From assembly GCA_910578885.1 (NCBI GenBank), contig CAJTSH010000009.1, positions 1 through 64,000 of the forward strand: 64,000 nucleotides of DNA, given 5' to 3'. The notes beneath the pieces were generated by a model. The model was not told where the DNA came from. It did not search any database and worked only from the letters and a program-made list of their open reading frames with translations. Of this stretch, positions 52,942 to 61,011 are shown in pieces. Each line of letters starts with the position of its first letter. Within the stretch, counting starts at the first letter, position 1. The position numbers were made by a program, and so were the translations under genes. The DNA comes from an uncultured Lachnospiraceae bacterium. Its GTDB lineage: Bacteria; Bacillota; Clostridia; Lachnospirales; Lachnospiraceae.

Positions 52942-54108
52942 TCAGAGCAGACCTTCGATGATTTCCCGCAGCTTTTTCTCGATGGTCCCGTAAGAGAAAT
53001 CCGAAAGACGTTTCCTTCCTTGTGCAATGTAGTATTCCCGTTTTTTTTCATCCTCTAACAACAGATTTATTTTCTCCGCCATATCTTCTGCGTCAGCCAC
53101 GCCGCAGCGCAGACCGTATCTGTCGTTTTTCAAGATTTCGGTCACACCGGGCGGACTGTCTGTCGCCACCACCGGAACCCCGTATTTCATCGCTTCAAGC
53201 AGTACGGTCGGAAGTCCTTCTGCCGGGCTGGAATGCAGGCTGATATAGGCTGTCGTATAGAAATTCGCAACGTCATACCGCGCTCCCATAAAAATAACTT
53301 CCTCTTCCAGCCCCAGCTCTTTTGCATATGCCCTGCAGTCCTCAAGCGTGCTCCCTCCGCCAACAAAGATAAGCTTCGGCGTCTTCTGATATCGTTCCTG
53401 CAGAATCTTTCTCGCAGCAATGACCGTCTTCTGGTCTTTATCCGTCTCAAAGCGTCCCACCATCAGAAGATAATCCCCGTATTTCTCCTTTAATTCCTGT
53501 CTGAGCGCCTCATCCAGAGTCTCCGGCTCTGTGGGGATTGGATTGTAAAGCTGGCGGATATTCAGCCCATAAAGATATTGGTTGGCAAACAGCGCCGACT
53601 CCTGCCTGTCTACAGAGAGCACACAGAGATTTTTGATTTTGCGGTACAAATCCCCGTAAGTGCAGGAGGAAGCAAGATATTCCATCAATGCCCCATGCAG
53701 CCAGCACAGCTTCTTATCCGACAGAATAAAATGATTGGCAACAAAAGTCAAGTCCCTGAAATGTCCGGCAAAGGCAACCGCAATATCGTACCTCTCCCGT
53801 TTCCCCGCGAACAGCCGATACAGATACATCAAAGCAGAACTTCCCGCATACAGCAAGGGATACAGATACTTTCCCCATCTCCACCGCTTCACCGCCAGCA
53901 TATAGCGATCCGGTATGATAAGATCCGGCATCCGTCTCCGGATAATTCTGCAATCCTTTGGAAACTCCTTTTCCAATTCTCTGCAGTCCGGCTTTAGATT
54001 ATAGATGTCGATCTCATATCCCATTTTCTGAAACAGCCTGACATAATGAATTCCGACCCGCTCAATTCCGCCGAACCCCAGTCCGTCAAATACCAACGCA
54101 ACTCTCAT
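52942..54108 (-). CDS. GT4-family glycosyltransferase
   Basis: 388 residues, GT-B fold. The N-terminal FDGLGFGGIERVGIHYV is the glycine-rich GT4 opening. The C-terminal half has LLMVGRFETDKDQKTVI and HSSPAEGLPTVLLEAMKYGVP, the EX7E retaining motif that binds the donor sugar nucleotide. It is the only GT4 enzyme in the locus; nearly all others are GT2. It follows the sulfotransferase gene by 13 bases and is the last gene before the rfbB promoter. Confidence 0.9.
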   Translation of the reverse strand: MRVALVFDGLGFGGIERVGIHYVRLFQKMGYEIDIYNLKPDCRELEKEFPKDCRIIRRRMPDLIIPDRYMLAVKRWRWGKYLYPLLYAGSSALMYLYRLFAGKRERYDIAVAFAGHFRDLTFVANHFILSDKKLCWLHGALMEYLASSCTYGDLYRKIKNLCVLSVDRQESALFANQYLYGLNIRQLYNPIPTEPETLDEALRQELKEKYGDYLLMVGRFETDKDQKTVIAARKILQERYQKTPKLIFVGGGSTLEDCRAYAKELGLEEEVIFMGARYDVANFYTTAYISLHSSPAEGLPTVLLEAMKYGVPVVATDSPPGVTEILKNDRYGLRCGVADAEDMAEKINLLLEDEKKREYYIAQGRKRLSDFSYGTIEKKLREIIEGLL

Positions 54109-54121
54109 TCTTTTTCTCCCT

Positions 54122-55168
54122 CTAAAAAACCTTTGCTATATCAATTTCTCTCTGATACGGAAAGTCATAGAGAAATTCTGACAATTCCCTCTCTATGACC
54201 GCCGCTTCTTCCCGATATTCCTCACTTAAAAACAACTGTGTATTCTGTATGGATTTCTCCGGGTTCAGATATTTGCGCCGCCCAATATGATCTTCCTGCT
54301 TCAAGCCCAGAATCTCGCAGACAAGCTTCACGCTTTCCTCATAACGGTAAATCAGATCCTCAAAGAAAATCCGATGCACATGGGGATTTTGCACCTGTCG
54401 CTCCATGCTGCGCAGACGTCTGTAGTATTCGCAGTATTCCTTTACATCCGTCGGATAAGGAACCGGATTCTTGTCTCTCATAGCCCAGACATATTTGTTA
54501 GAAATAAAAACATCTCTCGGATCGCGCTCCACAACAAAGCACTCTGCATTGTCCCCAAAGTAATGCTCCATCCTCCACAGATTAAACGGCAGCAAAAGCT
54601 GATCCAGAATCAGATTTTTCTCTTCAATTCCCATGCGGATGAAAATCTGTTCCAGATAACTTTTCGACGCCGCATAGAATTCTTCCGGATAAGGAAGAGA
54701 TACTGTCATCTGATCATATACCAGCGGACGCTTTATTACCAGTTTCCCTCCGCTTACCAGCATCAACGCCTTCCGCACGCACATTTTCACAAACATCGGG
54801 GGAGATAATTTCTCCTGCACATACCAGTAGTCCTCGGGCAGATACTGCACCAGTTTCCCGATATATTCTTCTGTCAGTTTCAAAAAATCCGGGTGCAGGT
54901 TTTTCTTATAATTCGCAGGCCACCAGAATTTCCGGGTATACAGCTCCTTCATTGCTTCTTTGAAGGTATGGAGCGCCTCATCGCTTCGAATTGCATTGTT
55001 GCCGATTAACAGCTTGTCCTCCAAGTCGAAAACTCCTCCCGGACAGTGCAGGAACACATATTCAAAGGATCCGTGGGAAGCTTCGTATCCTCGAAACTCC
55101 TGAACCAAATCTGTAATTGCAGAGGAACCGGAACCCATATAACCGGTCGGAATTATGATTTTATTCAT
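54122..55168 (-). CDS. PAPS-dependent sulfotransferase family protein
   Basis: 348 residues, soluble. The N-terminal IPTGYMGSGSSAITDLV is the 5'-phosphosulfate-binding loop of sulfotransferases, and FVVERDPRDVFISNKYVW is the 3'-phosphate-binding motif with its conserved arginine and serine-like position. ALMLVSGGKLVIKRP and the C-terminal GRRKYLNPEKS fit the fold. It overlaps the flippase gene by eight bases. Inference: it sulfates a sugar in the repeat unit before or around lipid-carrier flipping. Sulfated surface glycans are uncommon in Firmicutes, so a different PAPS-like donor or acceptor is possible. Confidence 0.7.
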   Translation of the reverse strand: MNKIIIPTGYMGSGSSAITDLVQEFRGYEASHGSFEYVFLHCPGGVFDLEDKLLIGNNAIRSDEALHTFKEAMKELYTRKFWWPANYKKNLHPDFLKLTEEYIGKLVQYLPEDYWYVQEKLSPPMFVKMCVRKALMLVSGGKLVIKRPLVYDQMTVSLPYPEEFYAASKSYLEQIFIRMGIEEKNLILDQLLLPFNLWRMEHYFGDNAECFVVERDPRDVFISNKYVWAMRDKNPVPYPTDVKEYCEYYRRLRSMERQVQNPHVHRIFFEDLIYRYEESVKLVCEILGLKQEDHIGRRKYLNPEKSIQNTQLFLSEEYREEAAVIERELSEFLYDFPYQREIDIAKVF

Positions 55169-56594
55169 CTCTTGTTCCTTTCTCGCCCCGCAGGCTCTTT
55201 CGTACCGCCGCTATTTTCTTCGCTTCAAATGCAAACAACAGCAGCGTGATTACAGCAAGAATCAGATAACGCACCCATATAACGTCCACAAACACAAACA
55301 TCAGAGCCATATATAGGATAACGCAGCAGCTATTTGCCAGAATGAGCCGCATGTTATAAATCTGTTTCGCCCCAAGCTTTCCGGCAAAGACATAATTCAA
55401 CAGCAGCAGGACAAAATAACTTGCAACCGTCGTATAACATGCAGCGATATAACCGAACCTGGGTATGAATATAAAATTTAAAATCAGATTCAGCACTGCA
55501 GCCGCCACCGATGCGCACGCAATCCACTGTGGTTTCTTGTAATAGTATTCCAAATCATAGAAAAATAAATAGATAAACTGAAAAAACATCGCAAGCACCA
55601 AGGGCGGGACGATATAAATACAGGGCAGATATGCCTCCGTCAAAAAAATACGTATCAATTCCGGGGATATCGTAAGCAGTCCAATGGTAAGATACATACC
55701 AAGCAATACCATAAATCCGGAATTCTCACGAATGCTCCCGGTATCTCCCTCGCTCAGTCTCCGATATACCCACGGCGACCATGCCGCCATAAGCTGTGAC
55801 ATCACGGTAAACGCCAGAAACCCGACCGTATGCGCCATGCTGTAGATTCCGCTTTCCGCTTCTCCTACCATTGCGGTAATCATCATCAGATCACACTGGG
55901 TCAACACCATCTGCGACAAAAGATGCGGGATTACCGGAACGGTGAATTTCAGTGTTCTTGTGATATATTTGCGGCGAAAACTGTGCCGCCCCGAAAACAG
56001 CAGCCAGACAAGAAGTACAACTGCTACTACGACATAGGTGGCGTCCAATCCCAAGACCCTGCCTATGTATTTTCCTTGCGGCATGACAAGCGCAAGTCCT
56101 ACCGAAAGGAACTGCGCCGCCGGTCCGCAGCAGAGCACGATAAAGAAAATAATCAAGGATTTATTGTGGAAAATACAATAGTAATCTCCAATCGAATAGA
56201 GGGCAAAGCTCAGACAGCTAATAAACAGCCAGTAGTACAAAAAATCATCCAGTTTTAACGCCTGCTGCAAAAATTCCCGGAAGGGCAGGCTGATCAAAAA
56301 TATCACGCCGACCATTGCAATGCAAAAAACCGTAATACTGAAAATATAATCTTTTTTCTCCTTCTCAAAATCCAGCATCGCCCGGTTCACAAATGCGTAA
56401 ACTGCCAAAGTCGCAAGAATGACCAAGGTATTCCTCGTCGCCAAAAAGGTACTGGCAATCCCCAGATCCTTTTCCGACAGAACGCGGGCGATAATCGGAA
56501 CCATCACCATTCCCACCACAAGGGAAATCACATTCGCCACTGTATTCATCAACGCTGTTTTTACTGTCAATTTGCTGTCTTTTTTCTTATCCAT
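55161..56594 (-). CDS. Wzx-like polysaccharide flippase (MOP superfamily)
   Basis: 477 residues from ATG 56594 (GGAGGG five bases upstream; an ATG at 56651 would overlap the preceding GT2). About fourteen helices. The N-terminal VKTALMNTVANVISLVVGMVMVPIIARVLSEKDLGIAS is the usual Wzx/PST opening. It would flip an undecaprenyl-linked repeat unit to the outer face. No clear Wzy polymerase is annotated beside it, though one of the unassigned membrane proteins could serve. It is the third export system of the locus, after the two ABC exporters. Confidence 0.88.
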   Translation of the reverse strand: MDKKKDSKLTVKTALMNTVANVISLVVGMVMVPIIARVLSEKDLGIASTFLATRNTLVILATLAVYAFVNRAMLDFEKEKKDYIFSITVFCIAMVGVIFLISLPFREFLQQALKLDDFLYYWLFISCLSFALYSIGDYYCIFHNKSLIIFFIVLCCGPAAQFLSVGLALVMPQGKYIGRVLGLDATYVVVAVVLLVWLLFSGRHSFRRKYITRTLKFTVPVIPHLLSQMVLTQCDLMMITAMVGEAESGIYSMAHTVGFLAFTVMSQLMAAWSPWVYRRLSEGDTGSIRENSGFMVLLGMYLTIGLLTISPELIRIFLTEAYLPCIYIVPPLVLAMFFQFIYLFFYDLEYYYKKPQWIACASVAAAVLNLILNFIFIPRFGYIAACYTTVASYFVLLLLNYVFAGKLGAKQIYNMRLILANSCCVILYMALMFVFVDVIWVRYLILAVITLLLFAFEAKKIAAVRKSLRGEKGTRDE

Positions 56595-56608
56595 GTTCCC
56601 TCCGGCAG

Positions 56609-57628
56609 TTATTTCATTCCCGTATATTTTTTCAGAATCTCTCTCATACAATAATCAATATAATAAAATCCGGACCGAATCCCCCATAACCGAATACCAT
56701 ATATCAGTCGCCGTTTTCCTTTTAATTGCTTAATAATCTGCCCAAATTCCTCCCGGTTGCGCAACTCATGTTGCTTTGACCGATAGGATACCTTTCCCAA
56801 AACATCCTTACTATGATATAAATTATCCAAAGACACCACTAAGGCATTAAAATAGAACCCATACAGCTTTAAGAGTTCATCTTCCGAAACGCCTTCCGCC
56901 TTTGCATATCTGATAAACTCCTGAAAAATTTTTACCTGATTATCAAAAAAGTCCGGCCGATACCGATTATCAAGGCTTTCCTTCCCCCGCTTCATGTAAT
57001 GATATAAAGGTTTATTTATAACAAGAATATCCAAGTCCGCAGCCCTAAGATACCTTAGATTAAACAGCAGATCTTCGCCCAAGCTCATAGCTTCTTCAAA
57101 ACGAATTCCCACCTCTTTAAGATTTCTCACGACATATAATTTATTCCATATGGCATTCAACAAGCCAGCGCTATAAAGATTAACAATATTTTCTCTTTTC
57201 ATCAGATGTATCTCTTTATGATTTAAAAATACCGGAGTCTTCTTTCTTCTATCAGACATCTCTATTTCCCGATAATACCCGCACACTGTCATATAAGAGC
57301 AATTTTGTTGTTCCATCAAACAGGACACGTAATCCGGTTCCAAATAATCATCAGAATCAATAAATACCAGATACTCTCCCGAAGCTTTTTCGATTCCCTT
57401 ATTTCTGGCAGCGGATACCCCGCTGTTCTTTTGATGGATTACAGCAATTCTAGAATCTTTCTCTTTCCAGAAATCACAAATTGCGCCCGAAGCATCCTTA
57501 GAACCATCATCAATCAATATTATCTCCAAATTCTGATACTTTTGGCTGCAGATACTGGCTATGCACTTTTCTAAATACGGTTCTACATTATATACTGTAA
57601 CAATTACGGATACGAACTTATTCTCCAC
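56609..57628 (-). CDS. GT2 glycosyltransferase
   Basis: 339 residues from GTG 57628, which has GAGGTG five bases upstream; a TTG at 57643 overlaps the previous stop but has no ribosome site. GT-A domain with VTVYNVEPYLEKCIASI, LIDDGSKDAS, GVSAARNKGIE and FIDSDDYLEPDY. The C-terminal region is helical and basic. It lies 14 bases before the Wzx-like flippase, so it probably works on the flippase-dependent repeat unit. Confidence 0.83.
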   Translation of the reverse strand: MENKFVSVIVTVYNVEPYLEKCIASICSQKYQNLEIILIDDGSKDASGAICDFWKEKDSRIAVIHQKNSGVSAARNKGIEKASGEYLVFIDSDDYLEPDYVSCLMEQQNCSYMTVCGYYREIEMSDRRKKTPVFLNHKEIHLMKRENIVNLYSAGLLNAIWNKLYVVRNLKEVGIRFEEAMSLGEDLLFNLRYLRAADLDILVINKPLYHYMKRGKESLDNRYRPDFFDNQVKIFQEFIRYAKAEGVSEDELLKLYGFYFNALVVSLDNLYHSKDVLGKVSYRSKQHELRNREEFGQIIKQLKGKRRLIYGIRLWGIRSGFYYIDYCMREILKKYTGMK

Positions 57629-57639
57629 TTGACACCTCT

Positions 57640-58620
57640 TCAAATCAATGAAATTGTATAAAACAGCAACTTATCCATATGTATTTTCTTTAAATTCATG
57701 ACAACTCCCACCCCCAGACGGATTTTAGAGGTCTGTCCTTGCGGCTTTAACAATCCTATATAAGGATTCCTTTTATAATCCGGAAATTTTTTCTCCATAT
57801 CTTCCATCCAGAAATCATATTTTTTGCGCATCCTCTTCACACCGCCGCCATGTCCATAGGTAATCAATGCATTTACCATATTGGAAATATAGGTGTATTC
57901 AATGATCTGCCTCTTCTCTTCGGACAAAGCTGAAATATCGTGCTTCTTTAAAAACGCCCCGAATATCTGGGCAACAAATTCTTCGTGGTTCTTGTTATAA
58001 TTCAAAGAACCGGTGATGGACTTCCGGTTGAAATAGTAATAATATCCGGCGTAATCCATCACACGGTACACTGCTCCATAATAAAAAACGCAGAGACTGA
58101 AATAGATATCCTCTCCACACCGGATGTCCGAGAATTCCAGCCCATGCTCCGTCAGAAATCCCTTCCGAAACATTTTGGCACAAGCAATCGGATAGGTTAC
58201 GACGCTCCAAACACTATCCGATACTTTGTGCTCAGTCAATTCCCCATCCACATCTCTGATGTATCCGCCGATGACTACGTCGCAAGGGTTCGCTTCCATC
58301 TCATTTAAATAAGTTTCTACAAAATCCTCCTGAACATAGTCGTCGCTGTCCACAAAGAGGATATACTCTCCCTTTGCATGACGGATCCCTCTCTCTCTGG
58401 TTCTTCCAAGCCCAATATTCTGTTCATTCACAAGAGCTGTCAGCTTCTTCGGATAACGGCGGGAATATTCTTCTAAAATCTGCTGGCTGTTATCCGGGCT
58501 GCAGTCATTGATACCTATAATTTCATAATCCCCACATGTCTGTTTTACAAGACTGTCCAGACATCTGCCAAGGTATGCTTCTACATTATATATAGGAACG
58601 ATCACAGTTACTTTCGGCAT
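57640..58620 (-). CDS. GT2 glycosyltransferase
   Basis: 326 residues from ATG 58620, with GGAGG five bases upstream. GT-A domain with VPIYNVEAYLGRCLDSLV, INDCSPDNS, IGLGRTRERGIRHAKGEY and VDSDDYVQEDF. It follows the transporter gene after a 128-base gap that can fold into alternative hairpins, and overlaps the next GT2 region slightly. Sugar specificity is unknown. Confidence 0.83.
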   Translation of the reverse strand: MPKVTVIVPIYNVEAYLGRCLDSLVKQTCGDYEIIGINDCSPDNSQQILEEYSRRYPKKLTALVNEQNIGLGRTRERGIRHAKGEYILFVDSDDYVQEDFVETYLNEMEANPCDVVIGGYIRDVDGELTEHKVSDSVWSVVTYPIACAKMFRKGFLTEHGLEFSDIRCGEDIYFSLCVFYYGAVYRVMDYAGYYYYFNRKSITGSLNYNKNHEEFVAQIFGAFLKKHDISALSEEKRQIIEYTYISNMVNALITYGHGGGVKRMRKKYDFWMEDMEKKFPDYKRNPYIGLLKPQGQTSKIRLGVGVVMNLKKIHMDKLLFYTISLI

Positions 58621-58636
58621 ATAAACCTCCAAAATA

Positions 58637-58706
58637 GCCGCCGCTTACAGCAGAAACAGCAGCTTAAAATGCACTTACTGCGGCGAATTTCTTATATTTC
58701 CGCCGC
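58637..58706 (-). promoter_or_regulatory. Three mutually complementary GC-rich arms, possible attenuator
   Basis: In the gap after the BCCT transporter gene, minus-strand arms GCGGCGG (58700-58706), TTCGCCGC (58680-58687) and GCGGCGGC (58637-58644) occur in order. The middle arm can pair with either neighbour over six bases, so two alternative hairpins are possible just before the GT2 ribosome site. No strong T-run follows the first hairpin. A regulatory role is speculative. Confidence 0.3.
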
Positions 58707-58748
58707 TTCTTGGTACATTTTAACACATGTCCTGTCAAAAAACTATCA

Positions 58749-60290
58749 TTATTGCTTTTCTTCATTTTCTTTTAAGTATTTCTTCGCATCCTTAATAAAA
58801 CTTGCCACAATCAAAATGACAATAATCCCAATCGGAAACGCTGCTATAATAGATACCGACTGCAGGCTGTTCATCGAATTCTCCGAGAAAATCAACGCGA
58901 TCGGGAATAAAATAAATAATACAGCCCAGAATGTACGGACACGTTTATCCGGCTCCTCGTTAACGTCCAGTTCCTTATAGGAATACGAAGACACTACCAT
59001 CGTCAGCGCGTCAAATGTCGTAGAATAAAAGGCGATCATCGTAATCACAAGCAGAATGATTCCCAATTTCGGCAGCGGAAGCGTTTCAAAAATATTCATA
59101 ATCGCCTGTGAAACCGGCGCATTCTCCGCAATTGTCCCAACGGTATCCAGCCCATGCTTCATCTGCTGTGCCAGTCCATAGTTTCCAAGGATAATAAAGG
59201 AAGTGAAGGTTCCGGCAAGCCCGCAGACATATCCGCCCAGAATCGTATTCTTAATCGTCCGTCCCTTGCTGATGGTTCCGATAAAGAACGGCGTTGCCAC
59301 ACACCATACCATCCAGTATGCCCAGTAGTAAATCGTCCAGTTCTGTGGGAAGGAGCTCTCACGCAGCGGATCCATCCAAGTGCTTAACCCAATAAAATTC
59401 TGCACCATCTTGCCAAGAGAACCGATTCCTGTTTCAATAATATATTTCGTTTCTCCGCCGCCGACCAGAAAATAGATGAGCAAAGCGAAGAATAAGTATG
59501 TACAAAAAGAGGCAAGCCTGGAAATTCCCTTCATTCCAAACCACACGGTCAATGTGTAGACAAATGCAATCAACAAGAGAATCACAATCGTCAGGCCAAT
59601 CGTTGCATCCAATCCAAATACCCGGCTGATTCCCTCTGACAGCAGCGGCGTTGCCAGTGAAAATGTTGTTGCCGTTCCGGCGAGCAATGCGAGTACGGCT
59701 ATCACGTCAATTACTTTCCCCCAGAATCCATCTACCCTGCTTCCCAGAATCGGCCTGCACGCCTCGGAAAATCTCTGTCTCCTTCTGCCCCGCACATGAA
59801 GCATGAAACCAAAGGCAATCGCAAGAATGATGTAGAAGCTCCAAGGAATCGGTCCCCAGTGGAACAACGGATAAACAGATGCCCATTCCTGAACCCCTCC
59901 CATCTCTTCAATATGTGGGTCTGCAGCATACAATGCCCATTCACATAGAGAATAATAAAGAATATCCGCCGCCATCGTAGAGGTAAAAATCATCGTTCCC
60001 CATTTAAACGTAGAATACTGAGGCTTATCCGTATTTCCAAGACGAATCTCTCCGTACTTTGAAAATGCAATATACAGGGAAAACAAAAAAGTTCCCAGTC
60101 CGATCAGAATATAGTAAAATCCCAATTCATCCCCTAAAAATCCCCGGACCACTCCCAGTATCTGCTTGGACTGCTCCGGCATTGCCATAAATAAAATACT
60201 TAAAATTAAAATCCCGGCAAGCGGAATCAATGTTGTCTTCCAGTCAATATTTTTCCATAAATCCGTTTTTTTCTTATTATTCATTTCCAT
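58749..60290 (-). CDS. BCCT-family choline/betaine/carnitine transporter
   Basis: 513 residues, about twelve helices, the usual size for BCCT. Recognisable family parts are KYGEIRLGNTDKPQYSTFKWGTMIFTSTMAADIL (helices 2-3 region), the WALYAADPH loop and FHWGPIPWSFYIILAIAFGF with the conserved tryptophans, then YYWAYWMVWCVATPFFIGTISKGRTI. It overlaps the LicC-like gene by 14 bases. Next to choline kinase and cytidylyltransferase genes it should import choline, the job of LicB in pneumococcal and Haemophilus lic operons. Betaine osmoprotection is less likely in this context. Confidence 0.9.
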   Translation of the reverse strand: MEMNNKKKTDLWKNIDWKTTLIPLAGILILSILFMAMPEQSKQILGVVRGFLGDELGFYYILIGLGTFLFSLYIAFSKYGEIRLGNTDKPQYSTFKWGTMIFTSTMAADILYYSLCEWALYAADPHIEEMGGVQEWASVYPLFHWGPIPWSFYIILAIAFGFMLHVRGRRRQRFSEACRPILGSRVDGFWGKVIDVIAVLALLAGTATTFSLATPLLSEGISRVFGLDATIGLTIVILLLIAFVYTLTVWFGMKGISRLASFCTYLFFALLIYFLVGGGETKYIIETGIGSLGKMVQNFIGLSTWMDPLRESSFPQNWTIYYWAYWMVWCVATPFFIGTISKGRTIKNTILGGYVCGLAGTFTSFIILGNYGLAQQMKHGLDTVGTIAENAPVSQAIMNIFETLPLPKLGIILLVITMIAFYSTTFDALTMVVSSYSYKELDVNEEPDKRVRTFWAVLFILFPIALIFSENSMNSLQSVSIIAAFPIGIIVILIVASFIKDAKKYLKENEEKQ

Positions 60291-61011
60291 TTGTCCCTTC
60301 TTGATTCAACAATGTATAAGACCTATCCAGTTCACACAGTTCTTCAAAGCTGTCTACTTCCACAATGTCTCCGTCTGAAATCTTTCGGATACCAAGCGCA
60401 TACTCCTTTGGATAACAGAAAAGCGCCACGTCATCCCAGTAAATCTGCCGGTTTTTCTTTTCCTCAAACTCAGCTTCCAGATGATGTTTCAGGCGTAACC
60501 CATCCTCTCCTGACCAGAAAGAAACGCTGTAAAGCTGCCAGCCTGACCTTCCTCCGGTTCTGCTGCAATGCGTCACGACGTCATTCTCCACCGTCAAAAG
60601 CCATTCCTTTGTCTCCTGCTCCACCCACTTACAGCAGTAACAGGAACGGGCAAATTCCTTTTTCAAAATCTCTGGTTCATAAATAATCTGATCCCCATCC
60701 AGAATTACACACTCTCCCAGATATTCCCTCGCCGCATACAGAGAGGAAATGTTGTTGTACTGCTCATAATAGGGATTCTCAATCAGATGGATATTTTCAT
60801 ATTCCTCCAAGAGCGCCGCAAATTGTTCTTTCAGATAACCGACCACAATATATATTTCATCAATTCCGTTTTCCTTCAGGGCATCTATAACGGATTCAAT
60901 CATCCGCTTGCCATGCACCTTCACTAATGGCTTCGGCGTGTCGAGCGTCACCGGATGCATCCGATTTCCGATTCCCGCCGCCATGATAATGGCTCGCTTC
61001 GCCTCATACAT
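60277..61011 (-). CDS. LicC-like nucleotidyltransferase
   Basis: 244 residues from ATG 61011; the start overlaps the upstream gene's end by eight bases and has AGGAGG upstream. The N-terminal AIIMAAGIGNRMHPVTLDTP followed by KPLVKVHGKRMIE is the LicC-type CTP-binding signature, then YIVVGYLKEQF, IENPYYEQYNNISSLYAA and VILDGDQIIYEPEIL (metal-binding aspartates). It should activate phosphocholine to CDP-choline. A second nucleotidyltransferase domain lies in the preceding fusion protein, so the two may use different phospho-alcohols. Confidence 0.85.
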   Translation of the reverse strand: MYEAKRAIIMAAGIGNRMHPVTLDTPKPLVKVHGKRMIESVIDALKENGIDEIYIVVGYLKEQFAALLEEYENIHLIENPYYEQYNNISSLYAAREYLGECVILDGDQIIYEPEILKKEFARSCYCCKWVEQETKEWLLTVENDVVTHCSRTGGRSGWQLYSVSFWSGEDGLRLKHHLEAEFEEKKNRQIYWDDVALFCYPKEYALGIRKISDGDIVEVDSFEELCELDRSYTLLNQEGTNGNE

